DNA of 64,000 bases. It comes from Marinobacter oulmenensis. Its GTDB lineage: Bacteria; Pseudomonadota; Gammaproteobacteria; Pseudomonadales; Oleiphilaceae. Positions 8,935 through 15,545 of the stretch are shown one piece after another (the first letter of the stretch is position 1; every line of letters starts with the position of its first letter). The translations under genes were made by a program, and so were the position numbers. The notes below the pieces were generated by a model that was given only the letters and a program-made list of their open reading frames with translations, had not been told where the DNA came from and searched no databases. The stretch is from contig NZ_JACHFE010000006.1 of NCBI RefSeq assembly GCF_014201735.1, positions 1-64,000 of the forward strand, read 5' to 3'.

Positions 8935-9639
8935 GGCCGGGGATTACCGGCCTAGCCCTGGCGACTTCCTCACTCGTTCTCATCCCCTTTATCATCGGCG
9001 TTGTGATGCTGATTGGCGCCTATCCTACTGGTTAAGCTGGTACCAAATAACATCGTAACCTGGTTGAGGCGTAGCCTCTATGGAAAAGAGCAGGAAACCT
9101 TCCGTTTTCAACCGTTCCAGTCTATGCAGGAGGAACAGGAATCCCGGAAGATGGTGTTCAGTGGGATTGAATTTGATATGGATGTGGTTAGAAATATCGA
9201 CTCTTGGGGCGGGACCTTAATGCCGCCAAATTGGTTGGATGATGTTAGTAGTGGTGGCTTTAAGAAGTTCAACTTGAAGGTAACGCTGAATTTTCCGGTG
9301 GGGTTGTCGGGTGCTTTGACTGTTTGGTTAAAGCATCAATCTCCAGAAGGTAAAGAGAGGTATTTGGGGGGGGGGGGCGATGTATGCTGGTGGAGAGCTT
9401 TTTCCGGTAGATCAGCATGGCCAGCCGGCTCGAGCTTCAGAGTCAAAGGATATTGGGGGATTCAGTATTTTCCTCCTGAGCCTTCTGGGTTCAGCTTGGA
9501 GGTTGCAAACGAGCGGAGCACGATCAGTCATGATGTAGACATCCAAGCCAGAGAGGGAAAACTTGTGGCTACCTTATGGTATATGCCAGATCTGGGGCCG
9601 ATGCCGAGGGAGGATTATATTATGGAGCTTTCAAAATGA
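8935..9639 (+). pseudogene. Toxin 3: broken C-terminal fragment of a VasX-like toxin
   Basis: From about 8955 to 9240 the DNA closely matches the toxin 2 segment 7273-7553 (LVLIPFIIGVVMLIGAY, then TWLRRSLYGKEQETFRFQPF). Three defects break it. An extra base near 9023 (GCCTATCCTACTGG against GCCTACCTGCTGG) ends the first frame at 9035. A 12-G tract at 9366-9377 puts the next stretch out of register: with 11 G it would read YAGGELFPVDQHG, resembling YSEGDLLKMDRHG of toxin 2. A compensating shift near 9465 returns to the frame reading FSLEVANERS, matching FRLEERDDRS. The 3' end is intact and overlaps Sel1 C by ATGA. It is probably non-functional unless tract length varies. Confidence 0.75.
9366..9377 (+). 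repeat. Homopolymeric G tract (12 G) in toxin 3
   Basis: Twelve consecutive G bases inside the toxin 3 fragment. Tracts of this length can slip during replication. Removing one G or adding two restores the frame whose product resembles toxin 2 after this point. It could be a phase-variation site, a mark of decay or an assembly error. Confidence 0.8.
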
Positions 9640-10487
9640 TTAGGTGGTTTCTTGGTGTCTTTTTAGTAGTTTTTTGTCCTCTTTTGTCTGCTGAGCTGGC
9701 TTTCAAAGGGGATAACGTTGTAGAAATTTTCTATAGCCAAGATTTCGAGGCCAATCTTACCAAGGCAAAGTCAGGTGATATGAGAGCCCAATATTTGGTT
9801 GGAGCAGCCTATCTATATGGTCTTGATGAAGAGAATGTAGACGTAGATGAAGAAAAGGGACGATTTTGGCTCCAAAAATCTGCAGACCAAGGTGCCGCTG
9901 AAGCTTATTCCGAACTGGCTAGAATCTATCGGTATGGCATGGGCGTAGAAAAGAGTTCCAGTAACTGGTTGAAATACATGACAGAAGCTGCTGAGAGGGG
10001 GATGTTGTCAAGGCAAACAGATCTCATGAAGGTCTATCGAGATGGCAACCCCGAAATGGGTGTTGAAAAAAATGAAAAAAAATATATGTATTGGCTCAAA
10101 AAAGAAGCAGAAGCTGGGGCACCCATCTCCATATACAATCTTGCATGGAGTTATCGAGAAGGCCGTGGAGTTGAGAAAGATATAGATAAAGCATTCGAGT
10201 GGATTATGAAGGGGGTTCAAAAAGATGATGGATCCGCCCAAGCATATGCCGCAGAGTTTTTCGAAAATGGGCTAGGTACTGAAAAAGACTTGGTCAAAGC
10301 CTACATGCTATATGACCTGAGCACTGGCATAGGACGAGAAGCGAAAAAGGAATTGGCAAAAAAAATGACAGATGGCCAGATCAGAGAAGCAATCGCCCGC
10401 TCCTGGCAGTGGCAGTTGGAGCATGGTGTCGTTCGCCCATCCTCCGATGGCTACCAGTACCGTTACCCGCTTGAGGAATCTGATTGA
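9636..10487 (+). CDS. Exported Sel1-repeat protein C, putative orphan immunity protein
   Basis: I choose ATG 9636, overlapping the toxin 3 stop by four bases; this gives 283 residues, exactly the length of proteins A and B, and places the signal peptide (MIRWFLGVFLVVFCPLLSA) at the N-terminus. Sel1 repeats follow, for example YLVGAAYLYG, AEAYSELARIYRYGMGVEKS and AQAYAAEFFENGLGTEKD. The last third is almost identical to protein B. Unlike its toxin partner this ORF is undamaged, which suggests selection to keep immunity after the toxin was lost. The function is inferred. Confidence 0.74.
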   Translation: MIRWFLGVFLVVFCPLLSAELAFKGDNVVEIFYSQDFEANLTKAKSGDMRAQYLVGAAYLYGLDEENVDVDEEKGRFWLQKSADQGAAEAYSELARIYRYGMGVEKSSSNWLKYMTEAAERGMLSRQTDLMKVYRDGNPEMGVEKNEKKYMYWLKKEAEAGAPISIYNLAWSYREGRGVEKDIDKAFEWIMKGVQKDDGSAQAYAAEFFENGLGTEKDLVKAYMLYDLSTGIGREAKKELAKKMTDGQIREAIARSWQWQLEHGVVRPSSDGYQYRYPLEESD

Positions 10488-10522
10488 TCCCGCGGATTGC
10501 TTAGGACAGTTTAATAATTGAC

Positions 10523-10558
10523 CAAAAAACCGGGCGGCCAGGCCGCCCGGTTTTTTTA
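10523..10558. terminator. Bidirectional terminator between the Sel1 array and comEA
   Basis: Inverted repeat CCGGGCGGCC-A-GGCCGCCCGG (10530-10550) flanked by an A run on the left and seven T on the right, so it can terminate from both sides. The comEA stop codon lies in the T run. A degraded copy exists at about 8806-8835. Confidence 0.9.
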
Positions 10559-10828
10559 TTTAACGGTGATACGTTCGGCGTTCTTTTCCAGTGTACGAGC
10601 GCCGATGCCTTTGACATCAGACAGTTGCTCGGCGGATTTGAAGGGGCCGTTGCTCTCGCGGTATTCGATGATTGCCTGGGCTTTGCTTTCGCCAATGCCA
10701 TCCAGCTGGGCCAGGGTGGCGATGTCGGCGGTATTGATGTTGACGGGGGTAGGCTCGCCGGCGTAGACAGTGCCGGTGGCCAGGGTGAACAGCAGAATCA
10801 GTGTTGCGAAAAGAGACGTTGGTTTCAT
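10556..10828 (-). CDS. comEA: ComEA-like helix-hairpin-helix DNA-binding protein
   Basis: A 90-residue protein from ATG 10828, with TCAGGAGAG just upstream. The signal peptide (about 24 residues, ending VYAG) is followed by PTPVNINTADIATLAQLDGI and two helix-hairpin-helix turns, DGIGESKAQAIIEYR and KGIGARTLEKN. This is the soluble ComEA/YbaV type of gammaproteobacteria, a periplasmic DNA-binding protein that ratchets incoming DNA during natural transformation. It is transcribed toward the T6SS array and shares its terminator. A fragment of its 3' end is embedded in the array, so this gene marks the array's fixed right border. Having a DNA-uptake gene next to a toxin array is probably chance, although transformation could help the array exchange cassettes. 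Confidence 0.9.
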   Translation of the reverse strand: MKPTSLFATLILLFTLATGTVYAGEPTPVNINTADIATLAQLDGIGESKAQAIIEYRESNGPFKSAEQLSDVKGIGARTLEKNAERITVK

Positions 10829-10936
10829 GGATACTCTCCTGAAGACATCGGTCATTATTGGGGGTGCAGGCGTGACAAGCCTTGGCATCCGATGTTCAGG
10901 TAGGTGCAGAGGAGAGGGTGGGAACATCTGAAAAGT

Positions 10937-11134
10937 CGGGCCGGTGCACGGAAGGAACCACATTCCTTGTGGTTCCCGGATTCCGTGGCTGACCCCTGCC
11001 TAGATCCTTCAGGCTGCGCCGCATCCGTGGCGCTATGTCCTTTTCGTCCCTCTGGCCCGGTTCCTTTGGGCAACTCCCGATCCGTGGAGTTTTCTTCCTT
11101 GAGCCAACATCCTTGCCGGCTTGTCATCCCTGAC
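10937..11134 (-). ncRNA. Candidate CsrB/RsmZ-type CsrA-sequestering small RNA
   Basis: The minus strand here has about twelve GGA motifs in roughly 200 bases and no convincing ORF. Several lie in hairpin loops: TGTCA-GGGA-TGACA (about 11122-11135); AGCCGGC-AAGGAT-GTTGGCT (7 bp with G-U pairs); GCCC-AAAGGAACC-GGGC; GCGCC-ACGGATGC-GGCGC; GCCT-GAAGGATCT-AGGC; and GGAACCACA-AGGAA-TGTGGTTCC (10954-10976). Repeated GGA in loops is the hallmark of CsrB/RsmY/RsmZ RNAs, which titrate the translational regulator CsrA/RsmA. A promoter and GacA-like box lie upstream. The 3' end is uncertain: the last hairpin extended by CGGAA/TTCCG may end it, with ACTTTTC downstream. I drew the end there. Confidence 0.8.
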
Positions 11135-11140
11135 ATGGTC

Positions 11141-11169
11141 AGTGTACCGGTTTCAGAAAAGGTGAATAT
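11141..11169 (-). promoter_or_regulatory. Predicted promoter of the CsrB/RsmZ-like RNA
   Basis: On the minus strand TACACT (11146-11141) is a good -10 hexamer, placing the start at about 11134-11136, just before the first GGA hairpin. A poor -35 (ATATTC, 17 bases upstream) suits an activator-dependent promoter. Inference from sequence. Confidence 0.55.
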
Positions 11170-11189
11170 CGGATATTGGATAGGTGATG

Positions 11190-11207
11190 TGTAAGCCTTT
11201 TCCTACG
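11190..11207. promoter_or_regulatory. GacA-type upstream activating sequence
   Basis: TGTAAG-CCTTTT-CCTACG matches the palindromic GacA box TGTAAG-N6-CTTACA with exact spacing: the left half is perfect and the right half has four of six bases. It is centred about 64 bases before the predicted start of the GGA-rich RNA. GacS/GacA control of RsmY/RsmZ RNAs through such a box is established in Pseudomonas. Confidence 0.65.
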
Positions 11208-11235
11208 CCGTGTCCGCATTTGGGTGAATTGAGGT

Positions 11236-11961
11236 TCATTGTTTCCCCGGACCCTCTTCGGTGGGCGTTCCATCCGCCTGATTTCGGTGTGCGGCTTCCC
11301 GGATGCGCTCCATGGTGATGGCTCTGACGGCTTTCTGGCTGGTGCGTATGTGATTGGCCAGTTTGTTGGCGGCCTCATCGGCCTGGCCACGTCGCAACGC
11401 TGCCAGAATGGTCGCGTGTTCGTTGTAGGTGGCGTCCACTCGTTCGTCGCGGGTGAAATCCAGGCGCCGAATAATCCGCAGCCGGTCCGTGATTTCCCGG
11501 TGGATACGGGTCATTTCGCGGTTGCCGGCGGCCGCCACGAGGTCGCAGTGGAAGCTTTCATCCAGAGCCCGGACGGTGCTGCCCACGGCGCGCTCGGAAG
11601 GGTGGTCGGGGTTCCAGATGGTGGTCAGCGTTCGGATTACGGAGGGTTCCTCCGGCTGGCTGCAGATCTTGTGAATGGCGGCCTGTTCCAGGGTGATGCG
11701 CAGGTCGTAGAGTTCTTCCACCTGCTGGAAGTCGAAGGGTTTGACCTGCCATCCGCTGCGGAACATCACCTCCACATAACCCTCCCGCTGAAGCCGGTAA
11801 AGAGCTTCCCGGACCGGCGTCCGGGAAGCGTTCAGGCGTGTGCCTACGTCACCTTCACTGAATTTGTCGCCGGGAATCAGGCGAAACTCGAAGATGTCAT
11901 CCTTCAGGGCTTCGTACACCCGGTCGGCCATGGAGGCTTTGCGTTTGCCGGTTTGGCTCAT
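11236..11961 (-). CDS. GntR-family transcriptional regulator with FCD ligand domain
   Basis: A 241-residue regulator. Residues about 10-75 form the winged helix of GntR proteins (MADRVYEALKDDIFEFRLIPG, then RLNASRTPVREALYRLQREG). The remainder is an all-helical FCD domain with the pattern DLRITLEQAAI, FHCDLVAAAGN and NEHATILAALRRGQADEA, whose conserved Asp/His residues bind a metal and an organic acid. It lies 29 bases downstream of the allophanate hydrolase stop on the same strand, so the two probably form an operon. It is a good candidate to bind the TTGTATAC motifs in the divergent promoter. The effector molecule is unknown. Confidence 0.88.
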   Translation of the reverse strand: MSQTGKRKASMADRVYEALKDDIFEFRLIPGDKFSEGDVGTRLNASRTPVREALYRLQREGYVEVMFRSGWQVKPFDFQQVEELYDLRITLEQAAIHKICSQPEEPSVIRTLTTIWNPDHPSERAVGSTVRALDESFHCDLVAAAGNREMTRIHREITDRLRIIRRLDFTRDERVDATYNEHATILAALRRGQADEAANKLANHIRTSQKAVRAITMERIREAAHRNQADGTPTEEGPGKQ

Positions 11962-11990
11962 GTGTTGATACTCAGCAGAGGAACAGTCGC

Positions 11991-13829
11991 TCAGGCATCT
12001 CCCGCTTTAAGCGCGTTGATATAGGCGCGCCAGCCACCAAATTCCGTCACGCCCCGGGCGCCTTCCAGGCCATAGCCCTCACAGATGAAGCTGTTGACCC
12101 AGCGGCCATCGGCCAGTTCGACGTTGCCAATGCCCAGAGGAGCGGGAATCAGATCAACGAACGAGCCGAATTCCGAGGCAGCCATTTCCCAGACTTCCAG
12201 CCGGATGGCCTCACCCTCAAGCGGGTCACGCTGCAATCCGGGTTTGGGGGGCGTGGTGTCGGGCAGGGCATAAAGCCGGTAGTTGGCGGAGGTTGTGGTC
12301 TGCTCCAGTAACCGGGCGTCTCTTTCGGTGAGCTGAGTGTTCAGTGGCATGCCGGAAAGGTGAGCGCCCACTACCGCCACCTGCACCATGGGTACGGCCT
12401 TTTGGGGAGTGATGACTTCGGCTTTGCGTGGTTTGTCCACTGCGCCCAGCGGTGTGGGATGGGCATTCAGCCACTGGCTGGCCAGGGCCTGGAGTTCGTG
12501 GTCTTTCCAGGCGCCGGAAACCAGGGTCACGCCGAAGGGCAGGCCGTCATCCCGGAAGCCGGCCGGTACGGCCAGGGCGCACAGGTCAGCCAGGTTTACA
12601 AAATTGGTGTAGGTGCCCAGTTGGCTGTTGAGCACCACGGGGTCTGCGTTTACCTGTTCGATAGTCGGTGCCGTGGGCGCAGTTGGCACCAGCAGGGCGT
12701 CGATGTCGGTCAGCAGCGTGTCAATCTCACGGATCAGCTCTTCTTTGCGGTATTGCGCTTTGAAGGTGCCGGTTGCGGAAAACCGGCCCGCGTTGTTGAT
12801 GATGGCGCGAACGGTGTCGTTCATGTCGTCAGCGTTGGTTTCCATGAAGTGTTCCACCGCCGCGTGACGTTCCGCCACCCAGGGACCCTCATAGAGCAGG
12901 GCGGCCAGTTCCAGCATGGGGCCGAAGTCGATGGGCACCAGTTCCAGCGAACTGTCCAGTTGTCGCCACTGCTCGATGGCTGTGATCCAGGCGGCTTCTG
13001 CCAGTGGGTCGCCGTGGAACTGCGGGTTGGCGGGAACCGCCAGTCGTTTGGGCGGGCCCGGGCGTCGCAGGGCCGGCGCATCCAGGGGCAGGCTTTGCGG
13101 GTGCCTGCGGGAATACGCATCGGAGGGCTCATAACCGCCGAGGGACTGCGCCGCGGTGCTGGCGTCGTTGATGGTGAGCGCGAACACCGATACACAATCC
13201 AGGGACCGGCAGGCGGGCACCACACCGTCAATGCTGAACCAGCCTTTGGTTGGCTTCAGTCCCACCAGGTTATTCAGACCGGCGGGCACCCGGCCGGAAC
13301 CGGCGGTGTCTGTGCCCAGGGCAAAAGGCACCAGCCCGCGTGCCACCACAGAGGCGGATCCGGAGCTGGAACCACCGCTGATCACGTCCGGTTTAAAGCT
13401 GTTGGGAACGGCACCATACGGTGAGCGAGTACCCACCAGCCCGGTGGCGAACTGGTCCAGATTGGTCTTGCCGATCAGGATGGCGCCCGCTGCCTTCAGA
13501 CGTCTCACCACGGCAGCATCTTTCGCCGGCTGGTAGGCGTAGGCGGGGCAGGCAGCCGTGGTTTCAAAGCCCTCGGCATCAATATTGTCCTTGGCCGCGA
13601 ACGGAATGCCATAAAGCGGGAACTGTTCCAGGTCGCCCCCGGCGGCCTCCACCTTGCCGGCCAGTTCGGTCAAAGCGGTTTTCAGAGTGTCTTCAGACAG
13701 CCGGGAAATCCAGGCGGGGTCCGCGTCCTTCAGTTCACGGATCAGGGGCATCAGCAGATCTGCAGGCTTGGCGCCCTCTTTGTAGGCCTGCTGCCAGTCG
13801 GGGATGGTCCATCCGAGGGTCTGGGGCAT
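11991..13829 (-). CDS. atzF: Allophanate hydrolase
   Basis: A 612-residue amidase-signature enzyme hydrolysing allophanate to ammonia and carbon dioxide in the cytoplasm. The N-terminal about 440 residues hold the signature segment around GGSSSGSASVVARGLVPFALG, with the Ser-cis-Ser-Lys catalytic set (Lys in PFAAKDNIDAEG). The C-terminal about 170 residues form the extra domain typical of AtzF/DUR1-type hydrolases (VAVVGAHLSGMPLNTQLTER; GVTEFGGWRAYI). The urea carboxylase that normally makes allophanate is not in this window, whereas a complete urease is. The gene is transcribed away from urtA across a shared regulatory region and followed by an FCD regulator. Identification is confident. Confidence 0.92.
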   Translation of the reverse strand: MPQTLGWTIPDWQQAYKEGAKPADLLMPLIRELKDADPAWISRLSEDTLKTALTELAGKVEAAGGDLEQFPLYGIPFAAKDNIDAEGFETTAACPAYAYQPAKDAAVVRRLKAAGAILIGKTNLDQFATGLVGTRSPYGAVPNSFKPDVISGGSSSGSASVVARGLVPFALGTDTAGSGRVPAGLNNLVGLKPTKGWFSIDGVVPACRSLDCVSVFALTINDASTAAQSLGGYEPSDAYSRRHPQSLPLDAPALRRPGPPKRLAVPANPQFHGDPLAEAAWITAIEQWRQLDSSLELVPIDFGPMLELAALLYEGPWVAERHAAVEHFMETNADDMNDTVRAIINNAGRFSATGTFKAQYRKEELIREIDTLLTDIDALLVPTAPTAPTIEQVNADPVVLNSQLGTYTNFVNLADLCALAVPAGFRDDGLPFGVTLVSGAWKDHELQALASQWLNAHPTPLGAVDKPRKAEVITPQKAVPMVQVAVVGAHLSGMPLNTQLTERDARLLEQTTTSANYRLYALPDTTPPKPGLQRDPLEGEAIRLEVWEMAASEFGSFVDLIPAPLGIGNVELADGRWVNSFICEGYGLEGARGVTEFGGWRAYINALKAGDA

Positions 13830-13855
13830 GGTGCGTCCTCATGAGTCATGCAACT

Positions 13856-13863
13856 TGTATACA
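13856..13863. promoter_or_regulatory. Candidate FCD/GntR operator 1
   Basis: Perfect palindrome TGTATACA, preceded by T, 27 bases upstream of the allophanate hydrolase start. FadR-subfamily GntR regulators recognise TNGTNNNACNA-type sites. The motif recurs at 13948 and 14054. Confidence 0.5.
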
Positions 13864-13947
13864 TGTGAAATCGCAAGGCCCGTGCCATTCCGGTGCAGCT
13901 GGTGCCAAGTCTCTTTAAATCAGAGAGTTAGATGTATATAGCTAAAA

Positions 13948-13955
13948 TTGTATAC
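13948..13955. promoter_or_regulatory. Candidate FCD/GntR operator 2
   Basis: TTGTATAC with palindromic core GTATAC, the second of three copies in the divergent region; it lies next to the NtrC-like site. Confidence 0.45.
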
Positions 13956-13964
13956 GCCAGCGTA

Positions 13965-13980
13965 TGCACTAAGGTGGTGC
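13965..13980. promoter_or_regulatory. NtrC-like enhancer site of the urea operon
   Basis: TGCACTAAGGTGGTGC matches the NtrC consensus TGCACY-N4-TGGTGCA at every defined position except the final A. It lies about 150 bases upstream of the start expected from the sigma-54-like promoter at 14099-14115, a normal enhancer distance. This suggests induction under nitrogen limitation. Confidence 0.7.
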
Positions 13981-14053
13981 GTGTTATGAGTGGTGGCACC
14001 AAAAGCAGGCCCAGAGGTTGGTGATATTGCTGGAGTTATGGGCGCTGGAATGC

Positions 14054-14062
14054 TTGTATACT
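14054..14062. promoter_or_regulatory. Candidate FCD/GntR operator 3
   Basis: TTGTATACT, third copy of the motif, lying between the NtrC-like site and the sigma-54-like promoter, where a bound repressor could block enhancer contact. Confidence 0.45.
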
Positions 14063-14098
14063 AGTTAACTGATTGTTTTTAAGTCTTTTTTTGGGGTG

Positions 14099-14115
14099 TT
14101 GGAACGGCAGATGCA
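14099..14115 (+). promoter_or_regulatory. Sigma-54-type promoter of urtA
   Basis: TTGGAACGGCAGATGCA fits YTGGCACG-N4-TTGCW with two mismatches and keeps the essential GG (14101-14102) and GC (14113-14114) twelve bases apart. Transcription would start near 14126, leaving a leader of about 40 bases. Confidence 0.65.
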
Positions 14116-14167
14116 GATGGCTGTTTCGAGTTCGGCGACTCACACTCCAACGAAAAGGACGCACAAA

Positions 14168-15454
14168 ATGAGTATTAAAAAACACGTGAAAGTGGGCCTC
14201 TCCGCCCTGGCGCTGTCTGTCTCTCTCAGCTCCGTTGCCGCGGAAGACCCCATCAAAGTCGGCATCCTGCATTCTCTGTCCGGCACCATGGCCATCAGTG
14301 AAACAGCCCTTAAGGACACCATGCTCATGCTGATTGAAAAGCAGAATGAGGAAGGGGGTGTTCTGGGCCGTCAACTGGAGCCGGTCGTTGTTGATCCTGC
14401 GTCAAACTGGCCGCTTTTTGCTGAGAAAGCTCGCGAACTGCTCGAAAAGGAAGAAGTAGACGTTATTTTCGGTAACTGGACATCGGTATCCCGTAAGTCC
14501 GTACTGCCGGTGGTGGAAGAACTGAACGGCCTTCTGTTTTACCCGGTACAGTACGAGGGTGAGGAATCCTCCGAGAACGTTTTCTATACTGGTGCGGCGC
14601 CCAACCAGCAGGCAATTCCGGCAGTGGATTACCTGATGAACAATATCGGTGTGGAGCGCTGGGTTCTGGCCGGTACCGATTACGTGTACCCGCGCACCAC
14701 CAACAAGATCCTGGAAACCTACCTCAAAGACAAAGGGGTAGCGGCCAGCGACATCATGATCAACTACACGCCTTTCGGTCACTCCGACTGGCAGTCCATT
14801 GTTTCTGACATCAAGGCCTTCGGTAGCGCTGGCAAGAAAACCGCGGTGGTGTCCACCATCAACGGCGACGCCAACGTGCCTTTCTACCGTGAACTGGGTA
14901 ACCAGGGCATCTCCGCCACCGACATCCCGGTTGTTGCCTTCTCCGTGGGTGAACAGGAACTCTCCGGTATCGACACCGGCCCCCTGGTTGGCCACCTGGC
15001 CGCCTGGAACTACTTCATGAGCGTTGATAACGACGCCAACTACGACTTCATCGACGCCTGGATCGATTACAAAGGCGACGACACCGTGGTCACCAATGAC
15101 CCGATGGAAGCCCACTACATCGGCTTCAACATGTACATCGAAGCGGTCAAGAAGGCTGGTACCACCGACGTGGACGAAGTCAAAGACGCCATCATCGGTG
15201 TCAGCGTGCCCAACCTGACCGGAGGCTACGCCACCATGATGCCGAACCACCACATCACCAAGCCGGTGCTGATTGGCGAAATCCAGGACAACGGTCAGTT
15301 CTCCGTGGTCTGGGAAACCCCGTCCACCGTGGCTGGCGATGCCTGGTCTGACTTCCTGCCCGGTTCGCGGGACATGATCAGTGACTGGCGTGCTCCCCTG
15401 CGCTGCGGCAACTTCAACGTTGCCACCGGCGAGTGTGGTGGTGCCTCAGAGTAA
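14168..15454 (+). CDS. urtA: Urea ABC transporter substrate-binding protein
   Basis: I choose ATG 14168, which has AAGGA upstream and begins a signal peptide ending SSVAAED; this gives 428 residues. The mature protein is a type I periplasmic binding protein of the branched-chain amino acid/amide family with UrtA features: IKVGILHSLSGTMAISE, DVIFGNWTSVSRKSVLPVVE, LFYPVQYEGEE and GAAPNQQAIPAVDYL. It captures urea in the periplasm and delivers it to UrtBC. It is first in an operon running through urea import and urease assembly. A strong hairpin follows the gene and probably allows the binding protein to be made in excess. Confidence 0.95.
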   Translation: MSIKKHVKVGLSALALSVSLSSVAAEDPIKVGILHSLSGTMAISETALKDTMLMLIEKQNEEGGVLGRQLEPVVVDPASNWPLFAEKARELLEKEEVDVIFGNWTSVSRKSVLPVVEELNGLLFYPVQYEGEESSENVFYTGAAPNQQAIPAVDYLMNNIGVERWVLAGTDYVYPRTTNKILETYLKDKGVAASDIMINYTPFGHSDWQSIVSDIKAFGSAGKKTAVVSTINGDANVPFYRELGNQGISATDIPVVAFSVGEQELSGIDTGPLVGHLAAWNYFMSVDNDANYDFIDAWIDYKGDDTVVTNDPMEAHYIGFNMYIEAVKKAGTTDVDEVKDAIIGVSVPNLTGGYATMMPNHHITKPVLIGEIQDNGQFSVVWETPSTVAGDAWSDFLPGSRDMISDWRAPLRCGNFNVATGECGGASE

Positions 15455-15476
15455 GTGCTTGACGATCAAGCGGTTT

Positions 15477-15509
15477 GCCGGGTGGGCCTTCGGGCCTGCC
15501 CGGCCTTTT
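15477..15509 (+). terminator. Strong UUCG hairpin between urtA and urtB (partial terminator or mRNA stabiliser)
   Basis: GCCGGGTGGGCC, loop TTCG, then GGCCTGCCCGGC form a 12-bp stem (two G-U pairs) capped by an extra-stable tetraloop and followed by CTTTT. It should partly terminate or protect the urtA message, giving more binding protein than permease. Confidence 0.75.
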
Positions 15510-15545
15510 GCTCTCTCCTCACAAAAACGCCAACAGGAATGAACC

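Noticed and set aside
10904..11194. A 96-codon plus-strand frame in the gap after comEA
   Set aside because: No ribosome site or family resemblance. The sequence is better explained by the GGA-hairpin RNA on the other strand.
13993..14010. TGGCACCAAAAGCAGG as the sigma-54 promoter
   Set aside because: It lacks the TTGC/GC element at the required distance; the match at 14099-14115 is better.
14096..14167. Longer urtA start at 14096
   Set aside because: It would add a non-signal N-terminus ahead of the clear signal peptide and overlaps the sigma-54-like promoter.
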